A stretch of DNA of 64,000 nt from Sphingorhabdus profundilacus (GCF_009769755.1 NZ_SDWJ01000002.1:806001-870000), one strand, 5' to 3'. Positions 1 through 9,681 are shown, counted from the first letter of the stretch. Numbers and translations: made by a program. Notes: a model not told the origin generated them from the sequence alone.

Positions 1-2189
1 GAGGTGATATATTCCTTGTCCAAAATATTCTTGCCATGCAAGCCGACGCTGAAACGGTCGTCGTCGCTCGACCAGGTCAGGCTTGCGTCCAGCAAGCCAT
101 AGCTTTTCTGGTCAAGAAACGGGCTGGGTACTTCAAACTGGTTGGTCTTGCTGCGATAGCTGTAGGTGGTCGACGCGTTGAATGCCCCCAGCTCTACACC
201 CAGAGTCCCCGAAATTGTCCACTTCGGGGTGTTTTGAATTCGCCGCAAGTTCGACACATCGACATTGTTCACAATGAAGCGGTCATATTGGCCGTCAATA
301 TAGCCAATTGTACCTGCAAAAGTGATAGCGGATCCGTCGCCTGCGAAACCCTCGCCAAAGCGTGAGAAGGATTCAAATTCGACACCCTTGAATGTCGCCT
401 TTGCCGCATTGGTGGTTACCCCGGCAAAGCTTTCGAATATCCCGTCGCCATTGGCATCTACACCGACCGATCCCGGGATTTGTACATTTTTATAGTCGCC
501 ATAAAAACCGGTAATGGCAATGCGGGCGCCATCAAAGCTTCCCTTCCAACCCAATTCATAGCTGTCGACGGTTTCAGGATCGAACAGAAAGAAATCATAG
601 ATTTCCTGATAGCTCCGCACACCGTTGCGGTCCGTATCTGGCGCAATGCGGGAGTCGCCGCGGGGGTCAAAACCACCGCCCTTGAACCCTTGCGCGTAGC
701 TGGCGTAGAATAGATGGTCGCTATTCGGTTTAAAGCTGAGTGAGGCGCGTGGATTGAAATCGGTGAACTTTGCCGAACCACTGAAATTAGTTACGGTTGC
801 GATCGGAACAGCTGTTCCGCCAAAGATCGGGGAACTGCCGCCAATCTTTGTCTGGCGCAATATGCGCGAACGCCGTTCGTCGCTGGTGTACCGCCCGCCC
901 AGCGAAACTGCGAACTGGTCGCTAAAATCAAATGTGAAGTCACCGAAGACCGACCATGTTTTGGTTTTCACTTCACCTTCAGTAAAGGCATTGAGGCCGG
1001 GCAGGCCCAAAAGCGGACCGGTCGTTCCAAGGATTACGTCAAACTGGGTCGAGCTGTCTGCATCCAGATAGTAAAAGCCTACCAGACCATTGAGTCTGTC
1101 GCCTTCATAGAGGAGCTGGAATTCCTGGCTTACCTGTTCGTTGCGATAAACCGCAGGTACGTCGACGTCGACCGATGGCAAAGAGTCAAAATCAATAGGT
1201 GTAAAACTGCGGTCCTTACGCCATGCGCTGATCGACTTGAGCGTCAGATTTTCTGCAAGATTAACTTCCGCATTTATTGCCAGGCCATAGGCCTTCACGT
1301 CCTGTTTCGGCGTATTCAACCCCGAGCGGGTGTCAAAAACATCATTCAATACAGGCGCAGCGGATAACAGACTGGTAATGAGGCGGTGGCCATTGCGCGC
1401 ATCCGATTTGTCGCGGGTATAGTCACCCGAGATGCGGATGAATACGGGTTCGCCATAGCCCCCCAGTTCTGCGCTGCCTCGCGCAGCCCAGACGTCCTTG
1501 TTGTAATTTTCAACGCCGGCAAGGTTAAGATTATCGCCAAAACCACCCCGTGACAGACGCGCAACAGAACCACCAACACGAACAAGGTCGCTGATCGGCG
1601 TCGAAGCAGTCAGTACGCCATCAGCCTGATCGAATGTGCCATATGTCGCACGTGCCTTGAGCGCAAAATCCTGCGAAAGACGCCGCGTTACATATTTCAC
1701 CGCGCCGCCGATGGTGTTGCGCCCATAAAGCGTCCCCTGTGGCCCACGCAGCACCTCGATACGCTCAACATCATAAATATCCAGCACGGCGCCCTGCGGC
1801 CGATTGAGATAAACATCATCAAGATAGATGCCCACACCGGCTTCAAAACCCGATACCGGGTCTTGCTGTCCAACACCACGGATGAAGGCAGTCAGAGTTG
1901 AGTTGGTTCCCCGCGAATTTTCAAGCGTGACGTTCGGTGTCGTGTCGCTGATATCAGTGATATCCAGCGCACCGGCCGCTTCCAGCTGCGCGCCAGAATA
2001 GGCAGTCACCGCTACCGGAACATCTTGCAGGCTTTCTTCGCGGCGGCGGGCGGTTACAATGATTTCATCACCGTTGGACGCGGCTTCATCCGCATTCTGC
2101 GCCAAAATGGGGGTGGCACAGAAAATGCCTGGTGCGGCAATACCGGCAAATAAGGCGGCGCGAACATAAGCGATTTTAGGGGATTTCAT
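1..2189 (-). CDS. TonB-dependent receptor, C-terminus beyond the window
   Basis: Outer-membrane beta-barrel receptor for TonB-energised uptake. Translation from the ATG at 2189 runs open to the window edge (about 729 codons), so the last part of the barrel is missing. The first ~31 residues are a Sec signal peptide ending in PILAQ. They are followed by the sphingomonad-type plug start DEIIVTARRREESLQDVPVA, a plug domain to about residue 165 (RGVGQQDPVSGFEAGVGIYL, LRGPQGTLYGRNTIGG) and then many barrel strands. The substrate cannot be told from sequence; the FecA/Oar-like plug is shared by many sphingomonad receptors. It is divergent from a TetR regulator and has a palindromic operator 58 bp upstream, so repression by that regulator is likely (inference). 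Confidence 0.93.
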   Translation of the reverse strand, partial: MKSPKIAYVRAALFAGIAAPGIFCATPILAQNADEAASNGDEIIVTARRREESLQDVPVAVTAYSGAQLEAAGALDITDISDTTPNVTLENSRGTNSTLTAFIRGVGQQDPVSGFEAGVGIYLDDVYLNRPQGAVLDIYDVERIEVLRGPQGTLYGRNTIGGAVKYVTRRLSQDFALKARATYGTFDQADGVLTASTPISDLVRVGGSVARLSRGGFGDNLNLAGVENYNKDVWAARGSAELGGYGEPVFIRISGDYTRDKSDARNGHRLITSLLSAAPVLNDVFDTRSGLNTPKQDVKAYGLAINAEVNLAENLTLKSISAWRKDRSFTPIDFDSLPSVDVDVPAVYRNEQVSQEFQLLYEGDRLNGLVGFYYLDADSSTQFDVILGTTGPLLGLPGLNAFTEGEVKTKTWSVFGDFTFDFSDQFAVSLGGRYTSDERRSRILRQTKIGGSSPIFGGTAVPIATVTNFSGSAKFTDFNPRASLSFKPNSDHLFYASYAQGFKGGGFDPRGDSRIAPDTDRNGVRSYQEIYDFFLFDPETVDSYELGWKGSFDGARIAITGFYGDYKNVQIPGSVGVDANGDGIFESFAGVTTNAAKATFKGVEFESFSRFGEGFAGDGSAITFAGTIGYIDGQYDRFIVNNVDVSNLRRIQNTPKWTISGTLGVELGAFNASTTYSYRSKTNQFEVPSPFLDQKSYGLLDASLTWSSDDDRFSVGLHGKNILDKEYIT

Positions 2190-2247
2190 AGGTCACTCTC
2201 CAGCAGAAAAAGCGGGTCTTTACCCGTTCCAGAAATCGGTTATAGTG

Positions 2248-2271
2248 AAAGTTGAACCATGTTTCAACTTT
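2248..2271. promoter_or_regulatory. Palindromic operator between TonB receptor and TetR gene
   Basis: Perfect 9-bp inverted repeat, AAAGTTGAA (2248-2256) and TTCAACTTT (2263-2271), with a 6-bp spacer. It sits in the 103-bp divergent intergenic region between the receptor start (2189) and the tetR start (2293). Size and position fit a TetR-family operator controlling both genes; assignment to this regulator is inference. Confidence 0.7.
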
Positions 2272-2292
2272 AAGTGAGAGGAAGGCTGGAGA

Positions 2293-2916
2293 ATGCCCAC
2301 CAATCGTGGCATATCAGCAACAATGACACCTGCCGGCAAAACTCCACGTACCGAACGCGGACGCAAAACCTTGCGCCATTTGCTCGATGCGGCGGCGGCT
2401 GAGTTCGGTGAAAAGGGGTTTCACGAGAGTTCAGTGGTGAGCATCACGCAACGCGCTGGCGTCGCGCTGGGCAGTTTTTATACCTATTTTGATTCGAAAG
2501 ACTCGCTGTTTCAAGCTCTTGTCCGAGACATGTCGGCACAGGTCCGTAATACGGTCGGCCCGATCATCGCCGCAGAATCGGATCGTCTCGATGGCGAGCG
2601 CAAAGGACTTGCCGAATTCCTGCGCTTTGTGCGGCGGCACAAGGAATTATACCGGATTATCGACGAAGCCGAATTCGTCGATCCGCCTAGCTATCGCGCC
2701 CATTATGAAAATACCGTGTCAGGCTATATCGCAAGCTTGAAAGATGCTGCTGAAACGGGTCAGATACGCGCCGATGTCGAGGAAGTGCACGCTTGGGCAA
2801 TTGTCGGCATGAACGTGTTCTTGGGTCTGCGTTATGGCGTCATGGGGGAAGACCGCGACGCCAATGAAGTGGCCGATATCGCAGCTGATTTCCTGGCCAA
2901 CGGGCTGAAGCGGTAA
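2293..2916 (+). CDS. TetR/AcrR family transcriptional regulator
   Basis: DNA-binding repressor of 207 residues, the usual TetR size. Residues ~21-72 form the TetR N-terminal domain, with the helix-turn-helix around 46-66 (SVVSITQRAGVALGSFYTYF is a textbook TetR motif) followed by DSKDSLF. The rest is a helical ligand-binding/dimerisation domain with no recognisable ligand specificity. A GAGGAAGG-type ribosome site precedes the ATG. It is divergent from a TonB-dependent receptor, and the palindrome at 2248-2271 lies between them, so it probably represses both itself and the receptor. Ligand unknown. Confidence 0.92.
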   Translation: MPTNRGISATMTPAGKTPRTERGRKTLRHLLDAAAAEFGEKGFHESSVVSITQRAGVALGSFYTYFDSKDSLFQALVRDMSAQVRNTVGPIIAAESDRLDGERKGLAEFLRFVRRHKELYRIIDEAEFVDPPSYRAHYENTVSGYIASLKDAAETGQIRADVEEVHAWAIVGMNVFLGLRYGVMGEDRDANEVADIAADFLANGLKR

Positions 2917-2982
2917 AGTAAAACTGCGCTTTTCCAGCGGTTACCGGTTCCAATTACACGCAAATCCATCTAAGCGGCGCGC

Positions 2983-4545
2983 ATGACGCTGAACCGCCGC
3001 ACCTTTGCCATTATTTCCCACCCCGATGCGGGTAAAACGACATTGACCGAAAAGCTGTTGCTGCAAGGCGGGGCGATCCATTTGGCCGGAGAGGTCAAGG
3101 CACGCGGTCAGGCGCGGCGCGCGCGATCAGACTGGATGAAGATCGAACAGCAGCGCGGCATTTCGGTAACCTCTTCGGTGATGACTTTCCAAAAAGACGG
3201 CATTGTCTTCAACCTGCTCGACACGCCGGGGCACGAAGATTTTTCCGAAGACACCTATCGCACCCTGACCGCTGTCGATTCCGCCATCATGGTGATCGAC
3301 GCAGCCAAGGGGATCGAGCCGCAGACCCGCAAATTGTTCGAGGTGTGTCGCTTGCGCTCGGTGCCGATCATCACCTTTGTCAACAAGGTGGACCGCGAAG
3401 GCCGCGCCGCATTTGAAACCATTGACGAGGTCGCCGATGCGCTCGCGCTCGACGTATGTCCGATGAACTGGCCGGTTGGGATGGGTGGCGAGTTTGAAGG
3501 GCTTTACGATTTCACCAGCGGCCGTTTGAGCCAGCCATCCGGCGACAGCAAAGCCTTTGAAGGAAAAGTCAGCGACCATGAAGGCCTTGGCGCCGCCAGC
3601 CTCGACGATATGCTGTCCGCTGCGGGTGCTGCGCGTTTGCGTGAAGAGGCAGAGCTTGCACAGGCAGGCTATTCCGAATTTGATCTTACCGCATTTCGGA
3701 ACGGTGATTTGACTCCGGTCTATTTCGGGTCCGCGCTGAAGGAATTCGGGGTGATCGAATTGATCACCGCCATTGCGGCGTTTGCCCCGCCGCCCCGCCC
3801 CCAACCCAGTTCCAAAGGCGTAATCGACCCGTCGGGCAAGGAAGTAACCGGATTTATCTTCAAGGTGCAGGCCAATATGGATCCGCAGCACCGCGACCGT
3901 ATTGCGTTCATGCGGCTGTGTTCAGGGACATTCAAACGCGGCATGAAATTGACCCCGTCGGGCCTTGGCAAGCCGGTGGCGATCCATTCGCCTATCCTGT
4001 TTTTCGCTCAGGACCGGGAAATCGCCGATAGCGCGGAGCCGGGTGACATTATCGGTATTCCGAACCATGGTACGTTGCGGGTCGGCGACACTTTGTCGGA
4101 ACGCAATGAGGTGCGCTTCACCGGCCTGCCCAATTTCGCGCCGGAAATCCTGCGCCGCGTTGTCCTGCGCGACCCCACCAAGACCAAGCAGTTACGCAAG
4201 GCCCTCGACGATTTGAGCGAGGAGGGTGTCATTCAGGTTTTCTATCCGGAAATCGGTTCGAACTGGGTAATTGGTGTCGTGGGCCAGTTGCAGCTTGATG
4301 TGCTTATTTCCCGTCTGGAGGCGGAATATAAGGTCGATGCCTTTCTGGAAGCCGCCCCTTATGACACAGCGCGCTGGCTGATCGGGACCGATGCCGACCT
4401 GACCCAGTTTGCATCGTTCAACGGCGGCAACATGGCGAAAGACCGTGACGGTCACCCGGTATTTATGGCGCGATCAGCATGGGATGTCGGCTATCAACAG
4501 GAAAAACACCCTGATTTGAAATTCAGCGCAACTAAAGAGCGCTGA
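2983..4545 (+). CDS. prfC: Peptide chain release factor 3
   Basis: Translational GTPase RF3, which recycles RF1/RF2 from the ribosome after peptide release. The 520 residues match the family length. G motifs are visible: G1 SHPDAGKTT (12-20), switch region RGISVTSSVM (~58-67), G3 DTPGHED (80-86) and G4 NKVD (134-137). The insert IEQQRGISVTSSV and the C-terminal VGVVGQLQLDVLISRLEAEY distinguish RF3 from EF-G. It stands alone, 66 bp downstream of tetR with no obvious link, and converges on the GH42 gene. Confidence 0.97.
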   Translation: MTLNRRTFAIISHPDAGKTTLTEKLLLQGGAIHLAGEVKARGQARRARSDWMKIEQQRGISVTSSVMTFQKDGIVFNLLDTPGHEDFSEDTYRTLTAVDSAIMVIDAAKGIEPQTRKLFEVCRLRSVPIITFVNKVDREGRAAFETIDEVADALALDVCPMNWPVGMGGEFEGLYDFTSGRLSQPSGDSKAFEGKVSDHEGLGAASLDDMLSAAGAARLREEAELAQAGYSEFDLTAFRNGDLTPVYFGSALKEFGVIELITAIAAFAPPPRPQPSSKGVIDPSGKEVTGFIFKVQANMDPQHRDRIAFMRLCSGTFKRGMKLTPSGLGKPVAIHSPILFFAQDREIADSAEPGDIIGIPNHGTLRVGDTLSERNEVRFTGLPNFAPEILRRVVLRDPTKTKQLRKALDDLSEEGVIQVFYPEIGSNWVIGVVGQLQLDVLISRLEAEYKVDAFLEAAPYDTARWLIGTDADLTQFASFNGGNMAKDRDGHPVFMARSAWDVGYQQEKHPDLKFSATKER

Positions 4546-4587
4546 TTGCAGCCTTTCGGGCCAATACCCTTGTTCTCATCTATTAAA

Positions 4588-4660
4588 ACTCGGCGGACTG
4601 TGCGAACTTTGCGTGAGCCATGTGGCCCCTTGATATGAATTCACGCAGAGTGCGCCGAGT
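4588..4660. repeat. Long imperfect inverted repeat between convergent genes
   Basis: ACTCGGCG (4588-4595) pairs with CGCCGAGT (4653-4660), and TGCGTGA (4610-4616) pairs with TCACGCA (4641-4647). The left arm holds two overlapping versions (ACT-TGCG and CT-TGCG) of the partner of the right arm, so two alternative stems are possible. It lies between the converging prfC and GH42 genes and may act as a bidirectional transcription stop, although it lacks a good T-run. Confidence 0.45.
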
Positions 4661-4708
4661 ATTGAGATTAAAAAGGAGAGGGGTTTTTCGATATCCCTTG
4701 GCTTAAGA

Positions 4709-6667
4709 TTACCGCCAGACGGCAACCCCAAATGGCTCGATTTGAGCGCCACCTAGCACAAAATCCGCGCCCTCGGGTGCAGGTACTTGGGCAGGTTCAT
4801 CAGCCAGATTGAACGCAAATGTCATTCCGCCCCGGCGGCGTAAGCGCAAGGTCGGCGGCAACGGCGTGACCGGAATGTCTGCTTCGGCGCACAACCGCAC
4901 TAACACGCTTTTCAGAAAAGCGTCATCCGTCAAAGTCGCGATATAGGTGCTGCGGCCCGAACGGATGGCGGCAGGAGCACCATCTTCGTAGGTTGCCACG
5001 ATTTCCGTGTCGCCTGCTTCAATTGTTTCACGCCAGCGACCGCTTTCGAAATGCTCGCCCTGATAATGAAGCTCCCCGGTGCAGTCGGGGCGCAATGTCT
5101 CCACTGCAATGACTTTTACAGGCACAAATTCCCGTAACGGGCCCGGAGGCAAACCGTCGCTAATGGAAAACTCCTGTGTCTTTGCGCCCGAACGCGGTCC
5201 GAAGAGGAGCAAGCCATCACTCGCCCGCAATGTTTCAACGGTTTTTTCGTCGGGCATGGCAAGCGTCGGAGCAACGATAAGCTTATATCCGTCCAGCGGT
5301 CCATCGCCCGCCGACAGGATATCGACATCCAGTCCCAACGCCCGCAGCGCGCCATAATATTGAAAGACCACCGCCGAATAGCGATAACCCGCGCCCTGCC
5401 GTTCGATATCGTCAACCCACGCCGAGGCGGGATCAACCAGCAACGCTACCAGTGCTCTTTCAGGCACTGCCGACAGATCGCCCAGCAGTGCCATTTCACG
5501 CACAACCTGTTCAACTTCTGGCCATGCAGGTGCGTGCTGATCGTCGGGACGCAATAGCCCTGCGTGCATCTGCTCTTGGGCAAAGGGTACCTGTCGCCAA
5601 CGGAAATAGGCAACGCACGCCGCGCCATGGGCAAAGGCTTGCAGCGTCCAGTGCCGGATCATGCCGGGTGCCGGGCGAGGATTGTGCGGGGCCCAGTTTA
5701 CCGGGCCGGGCTGTTGTTCCATCACCCACCAGGCGTCCTTGGATAAACCGCGCACCGAATCGAAATTCAGCGCCGCCAGATCGGGGTGGCCGGTCCGCAT
5801 GAAGGGCTGCCATTCCGAAGCCGGTGCCTTGGCCATCAACTGGTCGGAAAAGCCGAGCGGATAATTATCATAGCTGACAAAATCGAGACCACGGGTCAGC
5901 GCGGCATTGTCGACGCCGGTTGTTGCAGGCGGAATGATATTATGGGTGATCCATTGCCCCTCGCCCGCGTGCGCGCGGATAGCGGCAATCATGACGTCAT
6001 GAAAGCGCACCACCTGATCCGATGCAAAGCGGCGAAAGGCAAGCCGATGTGCGGGATTGGTTTCGCATACCGTGAAAAAAGGCAGTTCGATCTGGTCGAA
6101 GCTGTCATATTCCATGGACCAGAACACATTGCCCCATGCGGCATTCAGCGCCTCGATTGTCCCGTAGCGTTGGGCGCACCATATCCGGAATGCATCGCAT
6201 GCCGCCGGTGAGGCGCTGAGTGAGGTGTCGTGGCAGCAGAGTTCATTGTCGGTCTGCCAACCCGCAACATGAGGATGGGAGCCGTACCGCTGCGCCATGG
6301 CCGCGCTGATCCGTTCTGCCTGTGCCAGATAGGTTTCGCTCGAAAAATCATAATGGCGGCGCGAACCGAAACCCCGACGCAGACCGGTGTGGATGTCGAC
6401 TGGCAAAATGTCGGGATACTTCTCGCACAGCCATTTGGGCGGGGTTGCCGTGGGCGTGCCCAGAACGACCTTCAGCCCGGCCTCACCCAATGTGTCAATG
6501 GCGCGGTCCATCCATTCCCATGTGAACTGTCCCTCGCTCTTTTCGATCCGACCCCAAGCGAACTCGCCTATGCGGACATAGGTGAGGCCCAGATCGCGCA
6601 TCCGCCGCGCATCGCGGACCCACATGTGATCGGACCAATGTTCGGGATAATAGCAAACGCCTAGCAT
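4709..6667 (-). CDS. GH42 beta-galactosidase
   Basis: Glycoside hydrolase family 42, releasing terminal beta-D-galactose. The family hallmarks are present: MLGVCYYPEHW at the start, GTPTATPPKWL, the acid/base Glu in GWQTDNELC (residue ~142 from this start) and the nucleophile Glu in WWVMEQQPGPVNW (~317). They are followed by the trimerisation and small C-terminal domains (total ~652 residues, normal). There is no signal peptide, so it is probably cytoplasmic. I chose the ATG at 6667 because the family begins there; an upstream in-frame TTG at 6688 would add 7 residues. It is the last gene of an operon with the 2OG oxygenase and halogenase. Its substrate in this locus is unknown. Confidence 0.93.
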   Translation of the reverse strand: MLGVCYYPEHWSDHMWVRDARRMRDLGLTYVRIGEFAWGRIEKSEGQFTWEWMDRAIDTLGEAGLKVVLGTPTATPPKWLCEKYPDILPVDIHTGLRRGFGSRRHYDFSSETYLAQAERISAAMAQRYGSHPHVAGWQTDNELCCHDTSLSASPAACDAFRIWCAQRYGTIEALNAAWGNVFWSMEYDSFDQIELPFFTVCETNPAHRLAFRRFASDQVVRFHDVMIAAIRAHAGEGQWITHNIIPPATTGVDNAALTRGLDFVSYDNYPLGFSDQLMAKAPASEWQPFMRTGHPDLAALNFDSVRGLSKDAWWVMEQQPGPVNWAPHNPRPAPGMIRHWTLQAFAHGAACVAYFRWRQVPFAQEQMHAGLLRPDDQHAPAWPEVEQVVREMALLGDLSAVPERALVALLVDPASAWVDDIERQGAGYRYSAVVFQYYGALRALGLDVDILSAGDGPLDGYKLIVAPTLAMPDEKTVETLRASDGLLLFGPRSGAKTQEFSISDGLPPGPLREFVPVKVIAVETLRPDCTGELHYQGEHFESGRWRETIEAGDTEIVATYEDGAPAAIRSGRSTYIATLTDDAFLKSVLVRLCAEADIPVTPLPPTLRLRRRGGMTFAFNLADEPAQVPAPEGADFVLGGAQIEPFGVAVWR

Positions 6668-6707
6668 GATCGTCTTGTTACTCGACAATCCGTGAAGAGC
6701 AAGGGCT

Positions 6708-8066
6708 TCATGGGCGCTTTATATCAAAAGCGATGGTCAGCCGTTCCCCCGCTTCAAAGGGAATGGTGCTGTGCCACATGGTCGAGGGGAACAGGACCAA
6801 GCGACCGGGTTTCGGCTCGACTGTGCAATATGCCGGAAGGTTCAGGCCCAGTTCTGGCGGCGGTGTTCCAAGCGCAAAATGGCCAGACGGCGGTGGTCCC
6901 GGTTGGCCGGGTAAGGCGACATAAAAGGCCGAGCTGATCCAGCCGTTCACATGCGTATGGCTGGCATGAAAGCCCTTGCCGTTCAGTCGTACCGACCAAC
7001 TTCCGTCCAGCAGCAAAGCCGCGCGGTCCGGGGACAATAATGGATGGTGCGGGTCCTGCGGTGGAAGCGCATCGACATAGCCGCGCACCGCATCCATGAT
7101 CGTGCGCCTCGCGGTCTGTATAACAGGGTCGGGATGAAAGAACAGCGGCCGGTCGGTTTGCGTGCCGCCGCGCACCGATTGTTCGGGATAGGGCGCCTGC
7201 AGGATATGCAATCGGCGCAGCACATCCGCGAGATCAGAAATTTGCCTCGACGAAACGTCCAGATCAATGACCGATAGATAAGCCGGCGTGCCATCCAGCC
7301 ATTGTGCCAGCGCATTGCCCGTCAGCCGCCAAATGAGCGAGAGATAGGGCCAGAACATCGCACCTGCAGGGGTCCCGATATGGCGACGCGCGCACCTTTC
7401 GGCCTCGGCCCATTGACCCCGACGCAGATGGAAGCGCACCCGGCACAGATCAAAGCCGGGATCGGTCATGAACGTAATTTCGGCAAGCGCCGCCTCCGCG
7501 CTTGTGTCATCTCCGGTTTCGGCCGCATTATAAAAGCGGGCTGCGCGCAAGGCGGGCTGATCCGGAAATATACGCTCCGCAGACTCAAGTATTGACCGGA
7601 CTTTCGCCCATTCCTTCGCAATCGCTGCATTGTGAAACCATGCAAGGTGTAGAGCGAGCGGTGCTCCAGGCCCCGCGCAGGCTTCGGCAAAGCTCCTGTC
7701 ATATAGCCCGGGTTCACCGCTGGTTTGGCGGATGCGCGATAGGGTGGCATGCCCGCTGATCCAATCTGGTCGCCGATGCAATTCATTTTCCAGCAGCGCC
7801 TGCGCGCCCAGCCCGTCTCCTTCGGATTGCAGTGCCAGCGCCTGATTACGGCTTAGCTCCAAATCCTGCGGATCCAGCGCGGCCGCGCGGGCAAACAAGG
7901 CGGATGCCGGACGCCAGCTTTCATAATGCAGAAGTGCGCGAACGGCGGCTATCTGTGGATGGTTCGGCGCTGCACATTGCGCCTCGTCAATCGCCTCGAT
8001 CGCGCTTTCGATATCCTGGGTCTGCCGCGCCTGACAGGCTGTCCGGAACAGCGCGGCGGCGTCCAC
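6708..8066 (-). CDS. TPR-domain putative 2OG-Fe(II) oxygenase
   Basis: A 452-residue protein. The first ~290 residues are helical tetratricopeptide-like repeats. The C-terminal ~130 resemble the putative 2OG-Fe(II) oxygenase domain (Pfam 2OG-FeII_Oxy_5 type): WSVRLNGKGFHASHTHVNGW, SSAFYVALPG, then GRLVLFPSTMWHST and ERLTIAFD. Likely iron ligands are H370/H372 and H432, with R442 binding 2-oxoglutarate (by family analogy). The start is GTG, 3 bp after the halogenase stop, so the two are translationally coupled. Sphingomonad genomes often place such proteins beside tryptophan-halogenase-like genes and TonB receptors (from general knowledge). Substrate unknown. Confidence 0.8.
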   Translation of the reverse strand: MDAAALFRTACQARQTQDIESAIEAIDEAQCAAPNHPQIAAVRALLHYESWRPASALFARAAALDPQDLELSRNQALALQSEGDGLGAQALLENELHRRPDWISGHATLSRIRQTSGEPGLYDRSFAEACAGPGAPLALHLAWFHNAAIAKEWAKVRSILESAERIFPDQPALRAARFYNAAETGDDTSAEAALAEITFMTDPGFDLCRVRFHLRRGQWAEAERCARRHIGTPAGAMFWPYLSLIWRLTGNALAQWLDGTPAYLSVIDLDVSSRQISDLADVLRRLHILQAPYPEQSVRGGTQTDRPLFFHPDPVIQTARRTIMDAVRGYVDALPPQDPHHPLLSPDRAALLLDGSWSVRLNGKGFHASHTHVNGWISSAFYVALPGQPGPPPSGHFALGTPPPELGLNLPAYCTVEPKPGRLVLFPSTMWHSTIPFEAGERLTIAFDIKRP

Positions 8067-8069
8067 GGT

Positions 8070-9575
8070 TTAGCTGCCTGCCTTGCAATGCTGGTCGATA
8101 AACTGCTGATGGCTCGGCTGACGCTCGGCTTCAAACTGCATCGCGCCGCGCAACTTGCCCAGCCATTCGCGTCCATCAATGCCGCGATAGTCGAACAGCG
8201 GATCGACCGCTTCCGGGATATTGCCCTGTCCGATATGCACGGCGAGCCAACTGGGCGGGCCGAACAAATCCATGTCGCGGGCAATGTGCCGGCCATAGCT
8301 TTTGAAATGGTCTATCTTGAATTGCAGCGTATCGGGGATGTCCATATGCGCGCAATAGCGCCACAATTCGCTATCGTCGCGGGTCGTGAGTTTGTAATGA
8401 AGCACCAGAAAGTCGCGGATGCGTTCAAATTCGGTCACGGCAATATGATTATATTCGTCGGCGAGCAGCGGATTAAAATCCTTGTCAGGAAACAGCGCCA
8501 AAAGTTTCGAAATGCCCGCTTGAATCAAGTGCAGGCTGGTCGATTCCAGCGGCTCCATAAAACCGCTCGAAAGCCCGATAGCGACGACATTCTTGTTCCA
8601 GAATTTCCGGCGCCGCCCGGTGACAAAACGCAAGCGGTTGGGTCCGGCCAATTCCTCTCCATCCAGATTGGCGCGTAACATTACCTCGGCATCATCGTCC
8701 GACAGAAACTGGCTGCAATAGACATAACCATTGCCCGTGCGGTGCTGCAGCGGAATACGCCACTGCCACCCGGCGGCGCGGGCTGTGGAACGGGTGTAGG
8801 GCGTAAAGTCGCCCGCCTTCGCGCAGGGCATGGCGACGGCACGGTCGCACGGCAACCAATGCGACCAGTCTTCATAGCCCGTTTGCAAACTGCCCTCGAT
8901 CAAAAGCCCGCGGAAGCCCGAACAGTCGATAAACAGATCGGCAGCAAAGACCTGACCATCCTCCAGTTGAACCGTCTCGACACATCCACTTTCACCATGC
9001 TGTGCGACCGAGGCGATTTTGCCTTCGACCCGCACAACGCCTCGCGCCTCGGAATAGCGCCGCAGATAACGGGCATAGAGCCCGGCATCAAAATGATAGG
9101 CATAGTCAAAGGTCGACAGGACATTGCGCGGATCTTGCCCGGGCCGCGTAAACCGTCCGGCCTTTGCCAGCGCCCACGCCATGCTATGTTCGTCGAACGC
9201 GGCTGTCTCTCCTGCCTCACGCGCCTTTAGCCAATAATGGTGGAGGCCGACGATATCGAATGCCCGGCCATGCGGTCCAAAGGGGTGGAAATAGCGGTTG
9301 CCGAGATGTCCCCAGTCGACAAACTCGATCCCCAGCTTGAACGAGCCCTGGGTCGATTTGACGAACTCGCGTTCATCAATGCCGAGCATTTCATTGAACG
9401 TGCGGATGGGCGGGATCGTGGCCTCACCTACACCGACGGTACCGATATCGTCGGACTCGATAAGGGTGATCTTGCACCCCTGCCGTAGGCTGTTCGACAA
9501 CGCCGCCGCCGTCATCCATCCAGCCGAACCGCCGCCGACTATTACAATCGATTTGATACGCTTGCCCATCATCAT
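8070..9575 (-). CDS. Flavin-dependent tryptophan halogenase family protein
   Basis: 501-residue FAD enzyme of the PrnA/tryptophan halogenase family. Visible motifs are the Rossmann GGGSAGWM (14-21), [10 protein letters not shown] (48-57), a Lys at ~80 in [12 protein letters not shown] that aligns with the catalytic Lys79 of PrnA, WQWRIP (270-275, the WxWxIP signature) and [11 protein letters not shown] near residue 345 containing the conserved Glu. Members in sugar-uptake loci have no proven substrate, so actual tryptophan chlorination is not established. Three Met codons in a row start the gene. It opens the operon with the 2OG oxygenase and GH42 enzyme and follows a receptor gene's terminator. 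Confidence 0.9.
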   Translation of the reverse strand: MMMGKRIKSIVIVGGGSAGWMTAAALSNSLRQGCKITLIESDDIGTVGVGEATIPPIRTFNEMLGIDEREFVKSTQGSFKLGIEFVDWGHLGNRYFHPFGPHGRAFDIVGLHHYWLKAREAGETAAFDEHSMAWALAKAGRFTRPGQDPRNVLSTFDYAYHFDAGLYARYLRRYSEARGVVRVEGKIASVAQHGESGCVETVQLEDGQVFAADLFIDCSGFRGLLIEGSLQTGYEDWSHWLPCDRAVAMPCAKAGDFTPYTRSTARAAGWQWRIPLQHRTGNGYVYCSQFLSDDDAEVMLRANLDGEELAGPNRLRFVTGRRRKFWNKNVVAIGLSSGFMEPLESTSLHLIQAGISKLLALFPDKDFNPLLADEYNHIAVTEFERIRDFLVLHYKLTTRDDSELWRYCAHMDIPDTLQFKIDHFKSYGRHIARDMDLFGPPSWLAVHIGQGNIPEAVDPLFDYRGIDGREWLGKLRGAMQFEAERQPSHQQFIDQHCKAGS

Positions 9576-9612
9576 TTCCCGTTACGCCCACCGCTTGTTT
9601 TTGCAACGAAAA

Positions 9613-9642
9613 CGGGTCCGGTAGCTTTCGCCCCCGGACCCG
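9613..9642 (-). terminator. Rho-independent terminator after the TonB receptor
   Basis: On the minus strand a 9-bp perfect stem, CGGGTCCGG/CCGGACCCG, with a 12-nt loop is followed directly by TTTTCGTT. It lies between the receptor stop (9682) and the halogenase start (9575), so it probably ends or attenuates receptor transcription before the enzyme operon. Confidence 0.75.
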
Positions 9643-9681
9643 CCTCTTATCCTGTCGAAGGTGCGACCCTTCGGGCTAGAC

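Noticed and set aside
3127-3891. 254-codon open frame antisense to prfC
   Set aside because: It lies wholly opposite a complete RF3 gene with all G motifs, and its translation shows no family features.
7926-8678. 250-codon frame opposite the halogenase and oxygenase genes
   Set aside because: It overlaps two convincing genes and has no recognisable domain.
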